Part shown: piece after piece, positions 16,914 to 25,831 of the stretch | Layout of the letters: each line of letters opens with the position of its first letter | Numbering within the stretch: the first letter of the stretch is position 1 | NCBI RefSeq assembly: GCF_029544075.1 | Contig: NZ_JAJQJH010000001.1 | Coordinates: 1 to 64,000, forward strand | Direction of reading: 5' to 3' | DNA: 64,000 nt | From: Chromohalobacter canadensis | GTDB taxonomy: Bacteria; Pseudomonadota; Gammaproteobacteria; Pseudomonadales; Halomonadaceae | Made by a program: the position numbers and the translations under genes | Notes under the pieces: generated by a model | What the model was told of the DNA's origin: nothing | Seen by the model: only the letters and a program-made list of their open reading frames with translations | Databases searched by the model: none

Positions 16914-17732
16914 TTGGCCAAGATCATTGTAGTGACCTCCGGCAAGGGCGGAGTTGGCAAGACGACCAGCGCCGCGGCTATCGCCACGGGCTTGGCGTTG
17001 CGTGGCAACAAGACCGTGGTGATCGATTTCGACGTGGGCTTGCGTAACCTCGATTTGATCATGGGGTGTGAGCGGCGCGTGGTGTATGACCTGATCAACG
17101 TCATTCAGGGCGAGGCTGGCCTCAATCAGGCGCTGATCCGTGACAAGCGGACCGAAAACCTGCATATCTTGCCAGCCTCGCAGACACGCGATAAGGAGGC
17201 GTTGACCCCTGAAGGGGTGGAGAAGGTGCTTGAGACGCTGTCCCAAGATTACGACTTCATCGTCTGCGATTCGCCAGCGGGCATCGAGCATGGCGCACAG
17301 TTGGCGATGTATTTCGCCGATGAGGCCATCGTGGTGACCAACCCCGAAGTCTCGTCGGTCCGCGACTCCGACCGCATCCTCGGGCTACTGTCGTCCAAGA
17401 CACGTCGTGCCGAGCGCAGCGAGCCACCGGTTCAGGAACATCTGTTGATCACGCGTTACGACCCCAACCGGGTGACCTCGGGCGATATGCTGACGCTCGA
17501 AGACGTGCGCGAGATCCTGGCCATCAACTTGGTGGGACTGATTCCCGAGTCGGAAGCGGTGCTGCGTGCCTCGAACCAGGGCGTGCCGGTCGTACACGAC
17601 ATGGATAGTGACGCCGGCCAGGCTTATGCCGATACCGTTTCGCGCCTGCTCGGCGAGGAAGTACCGCTACGTTTTCATGAGTACCAGAAGAAAGGGCTGC
17701 TCTCCCGTATGTTCGGAGGAGGTCGCCGGTGA
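16914..17732 (+). CDS. minD: Septum site-determining ATPase MinD
   Basis: A 272-residue deviant Walker ATPase. The P-loop is GKGGVGKTT (residues 10-18) with the signature Lys11, switch regions are [10 protein letters not shown] and CDSPAGIE, and the C-terminal amphipathic membrane-targeting helix is [14 protein letters not shown]. It binds the membrane with ATP, recruits MinC and is released by MinE. The start is a rare TTG at 16914 with CAGGAAG seven bases upstream. Confidence 0.98.
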   Translation: MAKIIVVTSGKGGVGKTTSAAAIATGLALRGNKTVVIDFDVGLRNLDLIMGCERRVVYDLINVIQGEAGLNQALIRDKRTENLHILPASQTRDKEALTPEGVEKVLETLSQDYDFIVCDSPAGIEHGAQLAMYFADEAIVVTNPEVSSVRDSDRILGLLSSKTRRAERSEPPVQEHLLITRYDPNRVTSGDMLTLEDVREILAINLVGLIPESEAVLRASNQGVPVVHDMDSDAGQAYADTVSRLLGEEVPLRFHEYQKKGLLSRMFGGGRR

Positions 17733-17983
17733 AACTACTCGAATTTCTCAAACGCGAACGCAAGAAGTCGGCGTCGGTCGCCAAGGAGCGTCTACAGATC
17801 ATCGTGGCGCACCAGCGCGGTCAGCGTGACCAGCCGGACTACATGCCGATGCTGGAAAAAGAGTTGCTCGAGGTGATCAGGCGTTACGTGCAAGTGGACC
17901 AAGATGCGATCAATATCAGTCTCGATCGCGATAATGATTGTTCGGTGCTCGAGCTTAACGTCACGCTGCCGCGTGACGAGTAG
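17729..17983 (+). CDS. minE: Division topological specificity factor MinE
   Basis: An 84-residue MinE. The N-terminal part (residues 2-30, amphipathic [20 protein letters not shown]) stimulates MinD ATPase and releases it from the membrane; the rest is the dimerising topological specificity domain ([11 protein letters not shown] end). It starts with GTG overlapping the minD stop (GTGA), with GGAGGT upstream, so its synthesis is coupled to MinD. Confidence 0.97.
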   Translation: MKLLEFLKRERKKSASVAKERLQIIVAHQRGQRDQPDYMPMLEKELLEVIRRYVQVDQDAINISLDRDNDCSVLELNVTLPRDE

Positions 17984-18054
17984 GTGCATTCCGGCTGAGT
18001 CGGTTGGCCGGGTATGCTAGGCTGAGCGCTTTTGGCAGTGGGGAGACTGCGGCC

Positions 18055-19542
18055 ATGGCGCAGGGCAAGAGCGAGCCGACCTTTCTTTGGCATGATTATG
18101 AAACTTTCGGTGCCGATCCTCGGCGCGACCGCCCCGCGCAGTTCGCCGCGATCCGCACCGACCTTGATTTCAACCCGATCGGCGAGCCGCTGACGTTCTA
18201 CTGCAAGCCGGCGGATGACTTCCTGCCGCATCCTCAGGCCTGTCTGATCACGGGCATCACGCCCCAAGCCGCGCGTCGTCGAGGTCTCGCCGAGATCGAG
18301 TTCGCCGCGCGCATTCATGACGAAATGAGCGTGCCCGGTACCTGTTCGCTGGGCTACAACACGCTGCGCTTCGACGATGAAGTCAGTCGTCATCTCTTCT
18401 ACCGTAACTTCATCGATCCGTATTCTCGCGAGTGGCAGAATGGCAACTCGCGCTGGGACCTGATCGATGTGGTACGTACGTACCATGCCCTGCGTCCGGA
18501 AGGTATCGAGTGGCCGACGCGTGACGACGGGGCGCCGAGCTTTCGCCTCGAGGATTTGACCGCCGCCAACGGCATCGACCACGCCGGGGCCCACGACGCC
18601 CTGGCCGATGTACGGGCGACCATCGACTTGGCGCGCCTGCTCAAGTCGCGCAACCCCCAGCTGTTCGAGTATCTGCTCAAGCTGCGTGATAAGCGCACGG
18701 TCGCCAAGATGCTGGACATCCAGGCCCGCAAGCCGATGCTCCACGTCTCGCGGCGTTATCCTGCCAGTCGAGGGTGTAGCGCTCTGGTGGTGCCGCTGGC
18801 CGAGCATCCGAGCAACCCCAATGGGGTGATCGTCTATGACTTGTCGGTGGACCCGACGCCGCTGCTGTCATTGAGCGCCGTGCAGATCCGCGAGCGGGTA
18901 TTCGCCAGTGCCGATGAGTTGGCCGAGGGCGAGGCACGTATTCCGCTCAAGGTGATTCAAATCAACAAGAGCCCGGTGATCATGCCGACCACCTCGCTCA
19001 AGGACACCAGTGGCCCCCATCAGGGTGAGTATGGCGATATCGTGGCCCGGCTGGGGCTGGACATGGGCACCTGTCGGGGGCATTGGAAGCAGCTTCAGAC
19101 CTCGCCGGACGTGGCCACCAAGGCCGCCGAGGTGTTCGCTGATGGCCCCGGAGCGCCGCCCAGCGACCCGGACTTGATGTTGTATTCGGGAGGCTTTTTC
19201 GCGCCGGCGGACCGTCGCGAAATGCAGCGTGCCCGTGAAATGGCGCCCTGGGATCTGGCTGATGCGCGTTTCGCCTTTCAGGATCCACGCCTGGAAGAAA
19301 TGTTGTTCCGTCTTCGGGCGCGAAATTATCCCGATACGCTGAGTGGCGACGAGCAGACGCAGTGGGAGGCCTATCGTTGGGCGCGCATGAACGACGCTGA
19401 AGTAGCGAGCCTGACGCTGACAGGGTTCGCACGCGAGATCGAACGGCTCAACCAGGCCTCGCTGGATCCTGAACAGCGCCAGTTGCTCGAGGAACTGGTC
19501 ATGCACGTCGAAGCGATGATGCCGCCGCAGGCGTTCGGTTGA
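18055..19542 (+). CDS. sbcB: Exodeoxyribonuclease I
   Basis: A 495-residue exonuclease I, slightly longer than the E. coli protein (475). The DEDDh nuclease core begins with WHDYETFGADPRRDRPAQFA (motif I), has GYNTLRFDDEVSRHLFYRNF (motif II) and HAGAHDALADVRATI (motif III), followed by the SH3-like and C-terminal domains with MPTTSL and DPRLEEMLFRLRARNYP. It degrades single-stranded DNA 3' to 5' in recombination and mismatch repair. I start at the ATG at 18055, behind GGGGAG; upstream codons in frame lack homology. Confidence 0.95.
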   Translation: MAQGKSEPTFLWHDYETFGADPRRDRPAQFAAIRTDLDFNPIGEPLTFYCKPADDFLPHPQACLITGITPQAARRRGLAEIEFAARIHDEMSVPGTCSLGYNTLRFDDEVSRHLFYRNFIDPYSREWQNGNSRWDLIDVVRTYHALRPEGIEWPTRDDGAPSFRLEDLTAANGIDHAGAHDALADVRATIDLARLLKSRNPQLFEYLLKLRDKRTVAKMLDIQARKPMLHVSRRYPASRGCSALVVPLAEHPSNPNGVIVYDLSVDPTPLLSLSAVQIRERVFASADELAEGEARIPLKVIQINKSPVIMPTTSLKDTSGPHQGEYGDIVARLGLDMGTCRGHWKQLQTSPDVATKAAEVFADGPGAPPSDPDLMLYSGGFFAPADRREMQRAREMAPWDLADARFAFQDPRLEEMLFRLRARNYPDTLSGDEQTQWEAYRWARMNDAEVASLTLTGFAREIERLNQASLDPEQRQLLEELVMHVEAMMPPQAFG

Positions 19543-19566
19543 CAAGCGATACGAGCTGACCAGATA

Positions 19567-19599
19567 CAACACGCCCGGGCCATGAGCCCGGGCGTGTTG
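19567..19599. terminator. Perfect 14-bp hairpin between sbcB and M16 protease gene
   Basis: CAACACGCCCGGGC (19567-19580) and its exact complement (19586-19599) flank a CATGA loop between convergent stops at 19542 and 19627. It is very stable; there is no long T-run. It probably terminates both transcripts. Confidence 0.75.
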
Positions 19600-19626
19600 C
19601 ATGGTGGGTATCGTCAGCGACCGCGC

Positions 19627-22452
19627 TCAGTCGCTGGCGGGGAGTGGCCGGAAGTCGTGCGTCAGCCCCATGACATCGCTGGACTGGGTATCGGCGTCGT
19701 AGCTCACCGTGAGCGGCTTTGTGTGCCGTAGCGCGCGCCATGACTGACGGATCGTCGAGGCATCCATTGCTTCAACACGGTCCGCCAGTTTCTCGCGCCG
19801 CGAGAAGTCCGGCTCGGCGTAGGCCAGCGTTTGCCAGAGACGGTTGGTCAGCTCGCCTAGGCTGTTGTCGCGTTCCCTCAGGCGACTGCTGACCGCGTCG
19901 CGATAAGGCGCCAGCTCGCTATCGTCGAGTGTTTGAAGGCGGGCGTCGAAGTCATTCAAGAAGGCGTCCATGCGCGCGGCGATTTGCTTGCGAGGGGTAT
20001 CTGGAGACTGCACCAACATTGCCAGGCCCGGCGCATCGAGCACGGGCGAATAGCCGGCCGTGACGATATAGCCGAGTTGTTCCTGGGTGCGTAGCTGATT
20101 GTAGAACGGCGCCTCTAGCATTTTGCCGAGTACCGCCAGGCGGGCTTGGCTGTCGAGACTGCGATCCGAGCCTTGTAGATAGCGCAATACGGCAGCGTCG
20201 TTGCGCGTGCTGTGCGGATGCAGGGTCGGCGGCGTCTCGGGGATCGCCAATGGCGACAGACTGGGGATGTCCGAGGCCTCGAGCCGAGGGGCTAGGGAAT
20301 TGGCTACTTGCAAGCCCTCACGGCGTGCCAGGTCAGCATCCAGATTGCCCACCGCCATGGTTTGCAGATAGAGATCCCCGAGGAAAGCGTCGCGATAGTC
20401 GCGCAGGTCGTCGACGCTCAGCGTATCCAGCGCCTCGAGCATCGAGGATGTCGTCCACTGTGGGCGCAACAACGACTCACTGAGCGTGCGATACATCTGC
20501 TGATGCAGTGGCGACTGGGGTGCGTTTTGCCATTGCTGCGAGAGCCGATACTTGACGCGTGAGAAACTTTCCTCGCTGATATGACCTTCCTTGAGGCGTT
20601 CGACGACGTCTCCCATCAGCCGTGCCTGTCGGTCGCGCCAGCCGGAGAAGGTGAGCGTGATGCCGCGTGCGTGAGCGTAGGCATCGAAAGACTGTCCGGC
20701 CAGGCGGGCGGGGTAGAAGCGTGCATTGAGGCTGTCAGTGACCCAGCCCGCGAGTAGTCGCGTCAAGGCGGCATTGCTGGCGCTGTCGGAGGCGTCGGGG
20801 TTCTGCAGGCTGAAGCGCCACTCCACTCGCGGTGTACCGAAGCGATCGTTGGCCAAGTGCCATAGTTCGACGCTCGGGGCCTCGACGATAGCATGCGGTT
20901 TATCGCCACTGGCCTCGTGAACCTCCAGGTCTCGGGCGATAAAGGGGTTATGCGGCGGCAGATCGAGGTTGTCGAGCGGCGCGGCGTCCGGCCAAGTCGA
21001 GAGCCGTGTCAGCGTGTAGGGCGCGTCGAAGTAAGGCGAGGTGTCGTCGCCGTCGACGTTCGGGCCGCTGTAGACGCGCAACAAGTGCGATGGGGTCATG
21101 CTGGCGAGATAATCCCGAATACGTGTGGCATCGAAACCGTCCATGCGGTACGGCGCGTATTGCACATCCTCGAGCGGGTAATCGGCTAGATTCATGGCCA
21201 GTTGGCTGGCCTGATTGATGGGCTCCCCGGGTTGCTGAAAGCGAAACGCCTGTTGGTTGAGACGGGCCTGCTCAGCGTAGCGCCACTTTTGCAGCCCGTC
21301 CTTGCGAATCCGCGCTATCTGATCGAACAGGCTGGCCTGAATGCGATCGATATGCTTCGCGCCTTCCGGTGTGAGGCTGACCGAGACGGCGAAGAGCGCA
21401 TGTCGACCATCGCCGTTCATGGTGCCTGCCGAGAGGCCATCGGCCCATCCCTTGTTCCGCAATGCCGCAAGCAGGCTGCCTTCGCCTTCATGGCCCAACA
21501 GGTTGGCGAGATAGCCGGCTGGCTTGGTGCGATAGTCACCCTGCGGATCGGGAATCGGGAACAGGAAGCGCACCTTTTTGTCCTGCGATAGGCTCTTGAC
21601 CTGCAGGCGCGCGGGCAGCGCGTCGTCGGTGACCAGAGGGATATCGACCTCGGTGCGCGACAATTGGCGGTCGGGGATCTCGGCGAAACGATCGCGGACC
21701 AGGGCTTCCAGCTCGTCGAGCGACTGAGGGCCGATGACCGTCAGGTGCATGACGTTGGCACCGTAGTGCGCCTTGTAGAAATCGACCAGACGTTCGCGAA
21801 GCGATGACGTATCGTTGTCCTTGAGTGTCTCCAGGCTACCCACCGAGAAGCGGGTCATGGGGTGCTCGGGGTTGAGGGCCTGATTGATGGCCTCTTGAAG
21901 ACGCCGGCTATCGTCGCGCAGGCGTGCCTGGTACTCCGAGTTGACGGCGTTGCGCTCGCGATTGACGTACTCGGCATTGAAGCGGGGCGCAATGAAGAAG
22001 CGGCTGAAGCGATCTAAGGCCTCGGGCAGCGCCTGCGGCTCGATGTCGAAGAAGTAGTTGGTGTCGCGCGCAGCGGTGAAAGCGTTGTGGTTACCACCGT
22101 GGGCGGAAATGAAGCTCTGGTAGGCGTCGGCTTCCGGGTAGCGGTCGGTGCCCAGGAACAGCATGTGTTCGAGGAAGTGTGCCAAACCGGGAGTGGCGTC
22201 GGGATCGTCGGCGCTACCGACATCCACGTTCATGGCGGCGGCAGCCTTGTCGGCCTGCGGATCGCTGACCAGCAAGATCTCGAGGCCATTGTCGAGCGTC
22301 AGGGCGCGGTAGTCGCGGGTATCGTTGGGGCTGACGGTTGGCTCGACGACCTCGGCCACCGGGTCGCTGGCGCGCGCCGTCTGGTAACCGACGACGAGAA
22401 GGATGAGCGCACCGAGCAGCCAGCGGCATGCAAGGGGAGGGGGCGAAAACAC
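19627..22452 (-). CDS. ptrA: M16 zinc protease, pitrilysin type
   Basis: A 941-residue pitrilysin/insulinase-family protease. A signal peptide (residues 1-29, ending ARASD) suggests a periplasmic location. The inverted zinc motif is H92-F-L-E-H96 (AHFLEHMLFLGTDRYPE), and the third ligand is in the RERNAVNSEYQ helix. Three further M16 domains follow, as in E. coli protease III (962 residues). It degrades small peptides. The start is a GTG at 22452 with AAGGAG upstream. Confidence 0.92.
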   Translation of the reverse strand: MFSPPPLACRWLLGALILLVVGYQTARASDPVAEVVEPTVSPNDTRDYRALTLDNGLEILLVSDPQADKAAAAMNVDVGSADDPDATPGLAHFLEHMLFLGTDRYPEADAYQSFISAHGGNHNAFTAARDTNYFFDIEPQALPEALDRFSRFFIAPRFNAEYVNRERNAVNSEYQARLRDDSRRLQEAINQALNPEHPMTRFSVGSLETLKDNDTSSLRERLVDFYKAHYGANVMHLTVIGPQSLDELEALVRDRFAEIPDRQLSRTEVDIPLVTDDALPARLQVKSLSQDKKVRFLFPIPDPQGDYRTKPAGYLANLLGHEGEGSLLAALRNKGWADGLSAGTMNGDGRHALFAVSVSLTPEGAKHIDRIQASLFDQIARIRKDGLQKWRYAEQARLNQQAFRFQQPGEPINQASQLAMNLADYPLEDVQYAPYRMDGFDATRIRDYLASMTPSHLLRVYSGPNVDGDDTSPYFDAPYTLTRLSTWPDAAPLDNLDLPPHNPFIARDLEVHEASGDKPHAIVEAPSVELWHLANDRFGTPRVEWRFSLQNPDASDSASNAALTRLLAGWVTDSLNARFYPARLAGQSFDAYAHARGITLTFSGWRDRQARLMGDVVERLKEGHISEESFSRVKYRLSQQWQNAPQSPLHQQMYRTLSESLLRPQWTTSSMLEALDTLSVDDLRDYRDAFLGDLYLQTMAVGNLDADLARREGLQVANSLAPRLEASDIPSLSPLAIPETPPTLHPHSTRNDAAVLRYLQGSDRSLDSQARLAVLGKMLEAPFYNQLRTQEQLGYIVTAGYSPVLDAPGLAMLVQSPDTPRKQIAARMDAFLNDFDARLQTLDDSELAPYRDAVSSRLRERDNSLGELTNRLWQTLAYAEPDFSRREKLADRVEAMDASTIRQSWRALRHTKPLTVSYDADTQSSDVMGLTHDFRPLPASD

Positions 22453-22468
22453 GGTAAAGACTCCTTGT

Positions 22469-23140
22469 TCATTGATGCCAGTAGGTCATCGGGCCGGTGG
22501 GATGTCCGCAGGCCCAGTCTTGATGCTTTGGATCGTTGACACGTCTTGATACAGGAAAAGCGCCCAACAGTTCCAAGGGGGCGGGGGTCAGCATCTCATG
22601 GGCACGCTCGTCCGAGGTGGTTGGCGCCAGCCACTCGGGTGCATCGCTCGCCTCGATGACGGCCGGAAAGCGGTCGCTGAGCGGTGTCAGCAATGCATTG
22701 CTGGGCACCGTGATCAAGGCCGTGGAGTCGTTAAACTCAGTCAACGTGGTGTGATAGCGGCACCAGACCCCGGCCAGCAGAAGCGGCGCCCGGTCGACGC
22801 GGGTGACCAGAAACGGCTGCTTCATGCGTGGCTGCGGCTTCCATACGTAGACTCCGGCGACCGGTATCAGGCAGCGCCGCGCGTGGAAGGCCTCGCGAAA
22901 CATCGGGCGCTGCTCGAGCGACTCGGCGCGGGCGCAATGCGGGGCATGGTCCAGCACCTTGAGCCAGGGCGGGGTCAACCCCCAGAATGCCGTCGCCCAC
23001 TGCGCTTCGCCTGCGTCCTGACGAATGATCGAAATAGGGCGACGCGGCGCCAGGTTGGGGCCGACGATCGGCTGACTGTCCTGGCGAAGCGCGTCGAGCG
23101 GCGGCGTTGTCCAGGGCTTGATGTAAAGACGGCCGGCCAT
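22469..23140 (-). CDS. SRAP-family protein lacking catalytic residues
   Basis: A 223-residue protein with the overall SRAP (YedK/HMCES) pattern: NLAPRR, AFWGLTPPW, CARAES, MFREAFHARRCLIPVAG, KQPFLV, LTPLSDRFPAVI and FPVSRRVNDPKHQD. SRAP proteins trap abasic sites in single-stranded DNA through Cys2. Here the N-terminus is MAGR, not MCGR, so Cys2 is Ala. The other active-site positions are also changed: Asn to Cys69 (HCARAE for INARAE), Glu to Val99 (GVYVW for GFYEW), His to Ser155 (PLSDR for PIHDR). The start at 23140 is secure, with GAGGAG upstream. It may bind DNA without crosslinking, or have another role. It ends 17 bases before the M16 protease start, so the two may be co-transcribed. 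Confidence 0.88.
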   Translation of the reverse strand: MAGRLYIKPWTTPPLDALRQDSQPIVGPNLAPRRPISIIRQDAGEAQWATAFWGLTPPWLKVLDHAPHCARAESLEQRPMFREAFHARRCLIPVAGVYVWKPQPRMKQPFLVTRVDRAPLLLAGVWCRYHTTLTEFNDSTALITVPSNALLTPLSDRFPAVIEASDAPEWLAPTTSDERAHEMLTPAPLELLGAFPVSRRVNDPKHQDWACGHPTGPMTYWHQ

Positions 23141-23327
23141 GCTCTCTCCTCGCGGTTCGACGCGACAGGGTAAGCCACGCCGGCGGGCGCTTACCAGCGC
23201 TGCTTTTGATTTATCGCAGGGCTTGCCACTTGCGTTTGCGTGCGTTCCCGATATGCTGGGGGAAACGCTGTTCGACCACGCGCGGCTTGGTAAAAAGACG
23301 CCGCGCATGCTCATCACGAGGAATCCG

Positions 23328-23942
23328 ATGGCTCGTCCCAGACAGCATGCACCTGAGGTGCTGCATGGCCAGGTCATGGCGGCGTGTGACGCCTGGCTAC
23401 GCGATAATCCTGTGCATACGCTGTCGCTGCGCTCGTTGGCGCGCGAGGTGGGATGTGCGCCTAGCACTCTGCTGAAACTCTACGGCAGTTTTGGCAACTT
23501 GCTGCAATACGTCAACGTCGAGACCCTGGGGCGCCTACGGGTTGCCGTGGAGGGGCTCGAGGGTGCCGATCCCGAACCGCGCCTCAAGGCATTGGCGACG
23601 GCTTATTGGCTGTTCGCGCAGCATGAGCCCTATCGCTGGCAGATGTTGTTCGATTACCCGCTGGCTCAAGAAGGCGAGTTGGACCAACGTCAGAACGATA
23701 TGATCGAAGGTCTGTTCGTGCGTGTCGAGGCGGCGCTTGCCGAGTACCAGCCGCTGATGGGCGAGCTCGAAGCAAGACGCATGGCCCGCACCCTGTGGGG
23801 TAGTGTGCATGGTCTGGTCCAGTTGGGGCTCAACGAACGCCTGGGCGTTTGGCAGGGTCAATCGCTGGAAGTTACCGAGTTGCTTGATCAATTGCTGACC
23901 ACCACGCTGATGGGACTCAAGTACGGTCCGAGGGAGCCGTGA
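23328..23942 (+). CDS. TetR-family transcriptional regulator
   Basis: A 204-residue TetR-type regulator. The N-terminal helix-turn-helix is at residues 15-60 (HTLSLRSLAREVGCAPSTLLKLYGSFGNLLQYV), followed by an all-helical ligand domain with a TetR_C-like pattern (YRWQMLFDYPL, ARTLWGSVHGLVQLGL). The ATG at 23328 has CGAGGAA five bases upstream. Its stop overlaps the GTG of the following MFS-acyltransferase gene by four bases, so it probably controls its own operon, perhaps in response to a fatty acid or lysolipid. The ligand is not deducible. Confidence 0.87.
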   Translation: MARPRQHAPEVLHGQVMAACDAWLRDNPVHTLSLRSLAREVGCAPSTLLKLYGSFGNLLQYVNVETLGRLRVAVEGLEGADPEPRLKALATAYWLFAQHEPYRWQMLFDYPLAQEGELDQRQNDMIEGLFVRVEAALAEYQPLMGELEARRMARTLWGSVHGLVQLGLNERLGVWQGQSLEVTELLDQLLTTTLMGLKYGPREP

Positions 23943-25831
23943 TTCCCCGATTGCTAACCCAGCGTCGATTCGCCCCCTTCTTCTGGACACAAGCTCTGGG
24001 CGCGTTCAACGACAACGTGTTCAAGAATGTCCTGTTATTGCTACTGACCTTCGTCGCGGTGCCTCGCTATGGCTGGGACACGGGGTTGCTCAACAATCTC
24101 GCTGCGGGGCTTTTCATCCTGCCTTTCCTGTTGTTTTCGGCATGGGGCGGCTTGCTGGCCGACCGTCTCGACAAGCGTCGTCTGGTCAGACGTCTCAAGA
24201 TGCTGGAACTCGTGACCATGAGCATGGCGGCCGCTGCTGTCTGGTATGAAGCCTATGCCGTGCTGCTGGCACTGTTGTTCATGATGGGCACCCAGTCGGC
24301 GCTTTTCGGGCCGGTGAAGTACGCCATTTTGCCGCAACATCTGTCGCCGACCGAGCTCGTCAAGGGCAATGCCTGGATCAGCCTGGGCACCTTTCTTTCG
24401 ATTCTGTTGGGAACGCTACTAGCTGGCGTACTGGCATCGCTTGGCGGTGCCTGGGCGCGGGGAAGCATTGCCGCCACCTTGGTGGTGCTGGCGCTCTTGG
24501 GGCTCGTCGCTAGCCTATGGGTGCCTAGCGCACCGCCCAGCCAGATGGGCGCCACGCCATGGCGGCCCTGGCGTGGCGGGCGTGAAGTGATGCGCGACGC
24601 GTGGCGCCAACCACGGGTATTTCGTGCCTTGCTGGGCATCAGCTTGTTCTGGTTTCTAGGTGCCTGCTACCTGACTCAACTACCGGCCTGGACGCGTGAT
24701 GTCGTGCATGGCAATGAAGCCGTGGTTAGTGCCTTGCTGGGCGCGTTTGCGCTGGGCGTTGGTGCTGGCGCGCTGTTGTGCGCGCGCTTGTCGGCGGGGC
24801 GTCTGGAAGTCGGGCTGATACCGGCCGGCGCCGTGCTCTTCGGCTTGGCCGGTCTCGATCTGGGGCTGAGTCAGCCATTGGCGGGAAGCAGTACCGGGCT
24901 GGCGGCATTGAGCCTGTCACCGGGGTTCTGGCGCCAGCTACTCGATTTTGCGGTGATCGGCTTGGGCGGCGGCGTGTACATCGTGCCGCTGTACACGCTG
25001 ATTCAACTCGAAAGCGATGATGACAATCGTGCTCGCATGATCGCCGCCAATAATATCCTCAATGCACTGTTCATGGTTCTGGCGGCGGGCTTTGGCGTGG
25101 TCGTGCTGAGTGTGCTCGATGCCTCGCTCAATGCTTTCATGCTGACTTTGTCGGCGGTGTCCCTGACGCTAGCGGCGATCATCCTGTGCATGGTGCCGCG
25201 CCCGGCATTGCGCCTGTCGATTTTCGTGCTGATTCGTGTGCTCTACCGGCTACGTTTTCGCGGCCGTCAATCTGTGCCCGCACGTGGCGCGGCACTGGTA
25301 GTATGCAATCACGTCAGCTTTATGGATGCCTTGATTCTGGGCGGTGGGTGTCCGCGCCCGTTGCGTTTCTTGATGGATCGCCCTATCTATGAGTCCCGGT
25401 GGCTCAATTGGTTCTTTCGCATTGCCGGCGCCATCCCGGTAGATTCCGAGCGTTGCGATCCCGGCGGCGTGCGGCGGGCCTTGGACGAAGTGAGCCATGC
25501 CCTGCGTCAGGGAGAGGTGGTGATGTTGTTCCCCGAGGGACGCTTGACGCCCGATGGTGAGATGCAGCGTTTTCGGCGTGGCGTGGATATCATTCTGGCG
25601 CGAGATCCGGTGCCGGTGGTGCCTGCCGGATTGGCCGGACTGTGGGGATCTTGGACATCGAATCGTGGCGGCAAGGCGTTGACCAAGTGGCCACGGCGTT
25701 TTCGGGCCCGGGTGGCGCTCCACTTCGGTGACCCTATTCCGGTGGGCAAGGCAAAACGCGCCGACATGGAACGGCGCGTGAGCGAACTCAAGCGCAAGGC
25801 CGAAGCCGAGATCGGAGTGACTTCAGATTAA
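23939..25831 (+). CDS. MFS lysophospholipid transporter-acyltransferase fusion
   Basis: A 630-residue fusion. Residues 1-410 are a 12-helix MFS transporter of the LplT type (QALGAFNDNVFKNVLLLLL, LADRLDKRRL). Residues 430-630 are a PlsC/LPLAT acyltransferase with HX4D (NHVSFMD), the substrate motif FPEGRLTPDGEMQRFRRG and VVPAGLAG. LplT flips lysophospholipids inward and PlsC-like domains re-acylate them, so one protein may do both. The third module often fused to this pair, acyl-ACP synthetase, is absent. It starts with a GTG overlapping the TetR stop. Confidence 0.9.
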   Translation: MIPRLLTQRRFAPFFWTQALGAFNDNVFKNVLLLLLTFVAVPRYGWDTGLLNNLAAGLFILPFLLFSAWGGLLADRLDKRRLVRRLKMLELVTMSMAAAAVWYEAYAVLLALLFMMGTQSALFGPVKYAILPQHLSPTELVKGNAWISLGTFLSILLGTLLAGVLASLGGAWARGSIAATLVVLALLGLVASLWVPSAPPSQMGATPWRPWRGGREVMRDAWRQPRVFRALLGISLFWFLGACYLTQLPAWTRDVVHGNEAVVSALLGAFALGVGAGALLCARLSAGRLEVGLIPAGAVLFGLAGLDLGLSQPLAGSSTGLAALSLSPGFWRQLLDFAVIGLGGGVYIVPLYTLIQLESDDDNRARMIAANNILNALFMVLAAGFGVVVLSVLDASLNAFMLTLSAVSLTLAAIILCMVPRPALRLSIFVLIRVLYRLRFRGRQSVPARGAALVVCNHVSFMDALILGGGCPRPLRFLMDRPIYESRWLNWFFRIAGAIPVDSERCDPGGVRRALDEVSHALRQGEVVMLFPEGRLTPDGEMQRFRRGVDIILARDPVPVVPAGLAGLWGSWTSNRGGKALTKWPRRFRARVALHFGDPIPVGKAKRADMERRVSELKRKAEAEIGVTSD

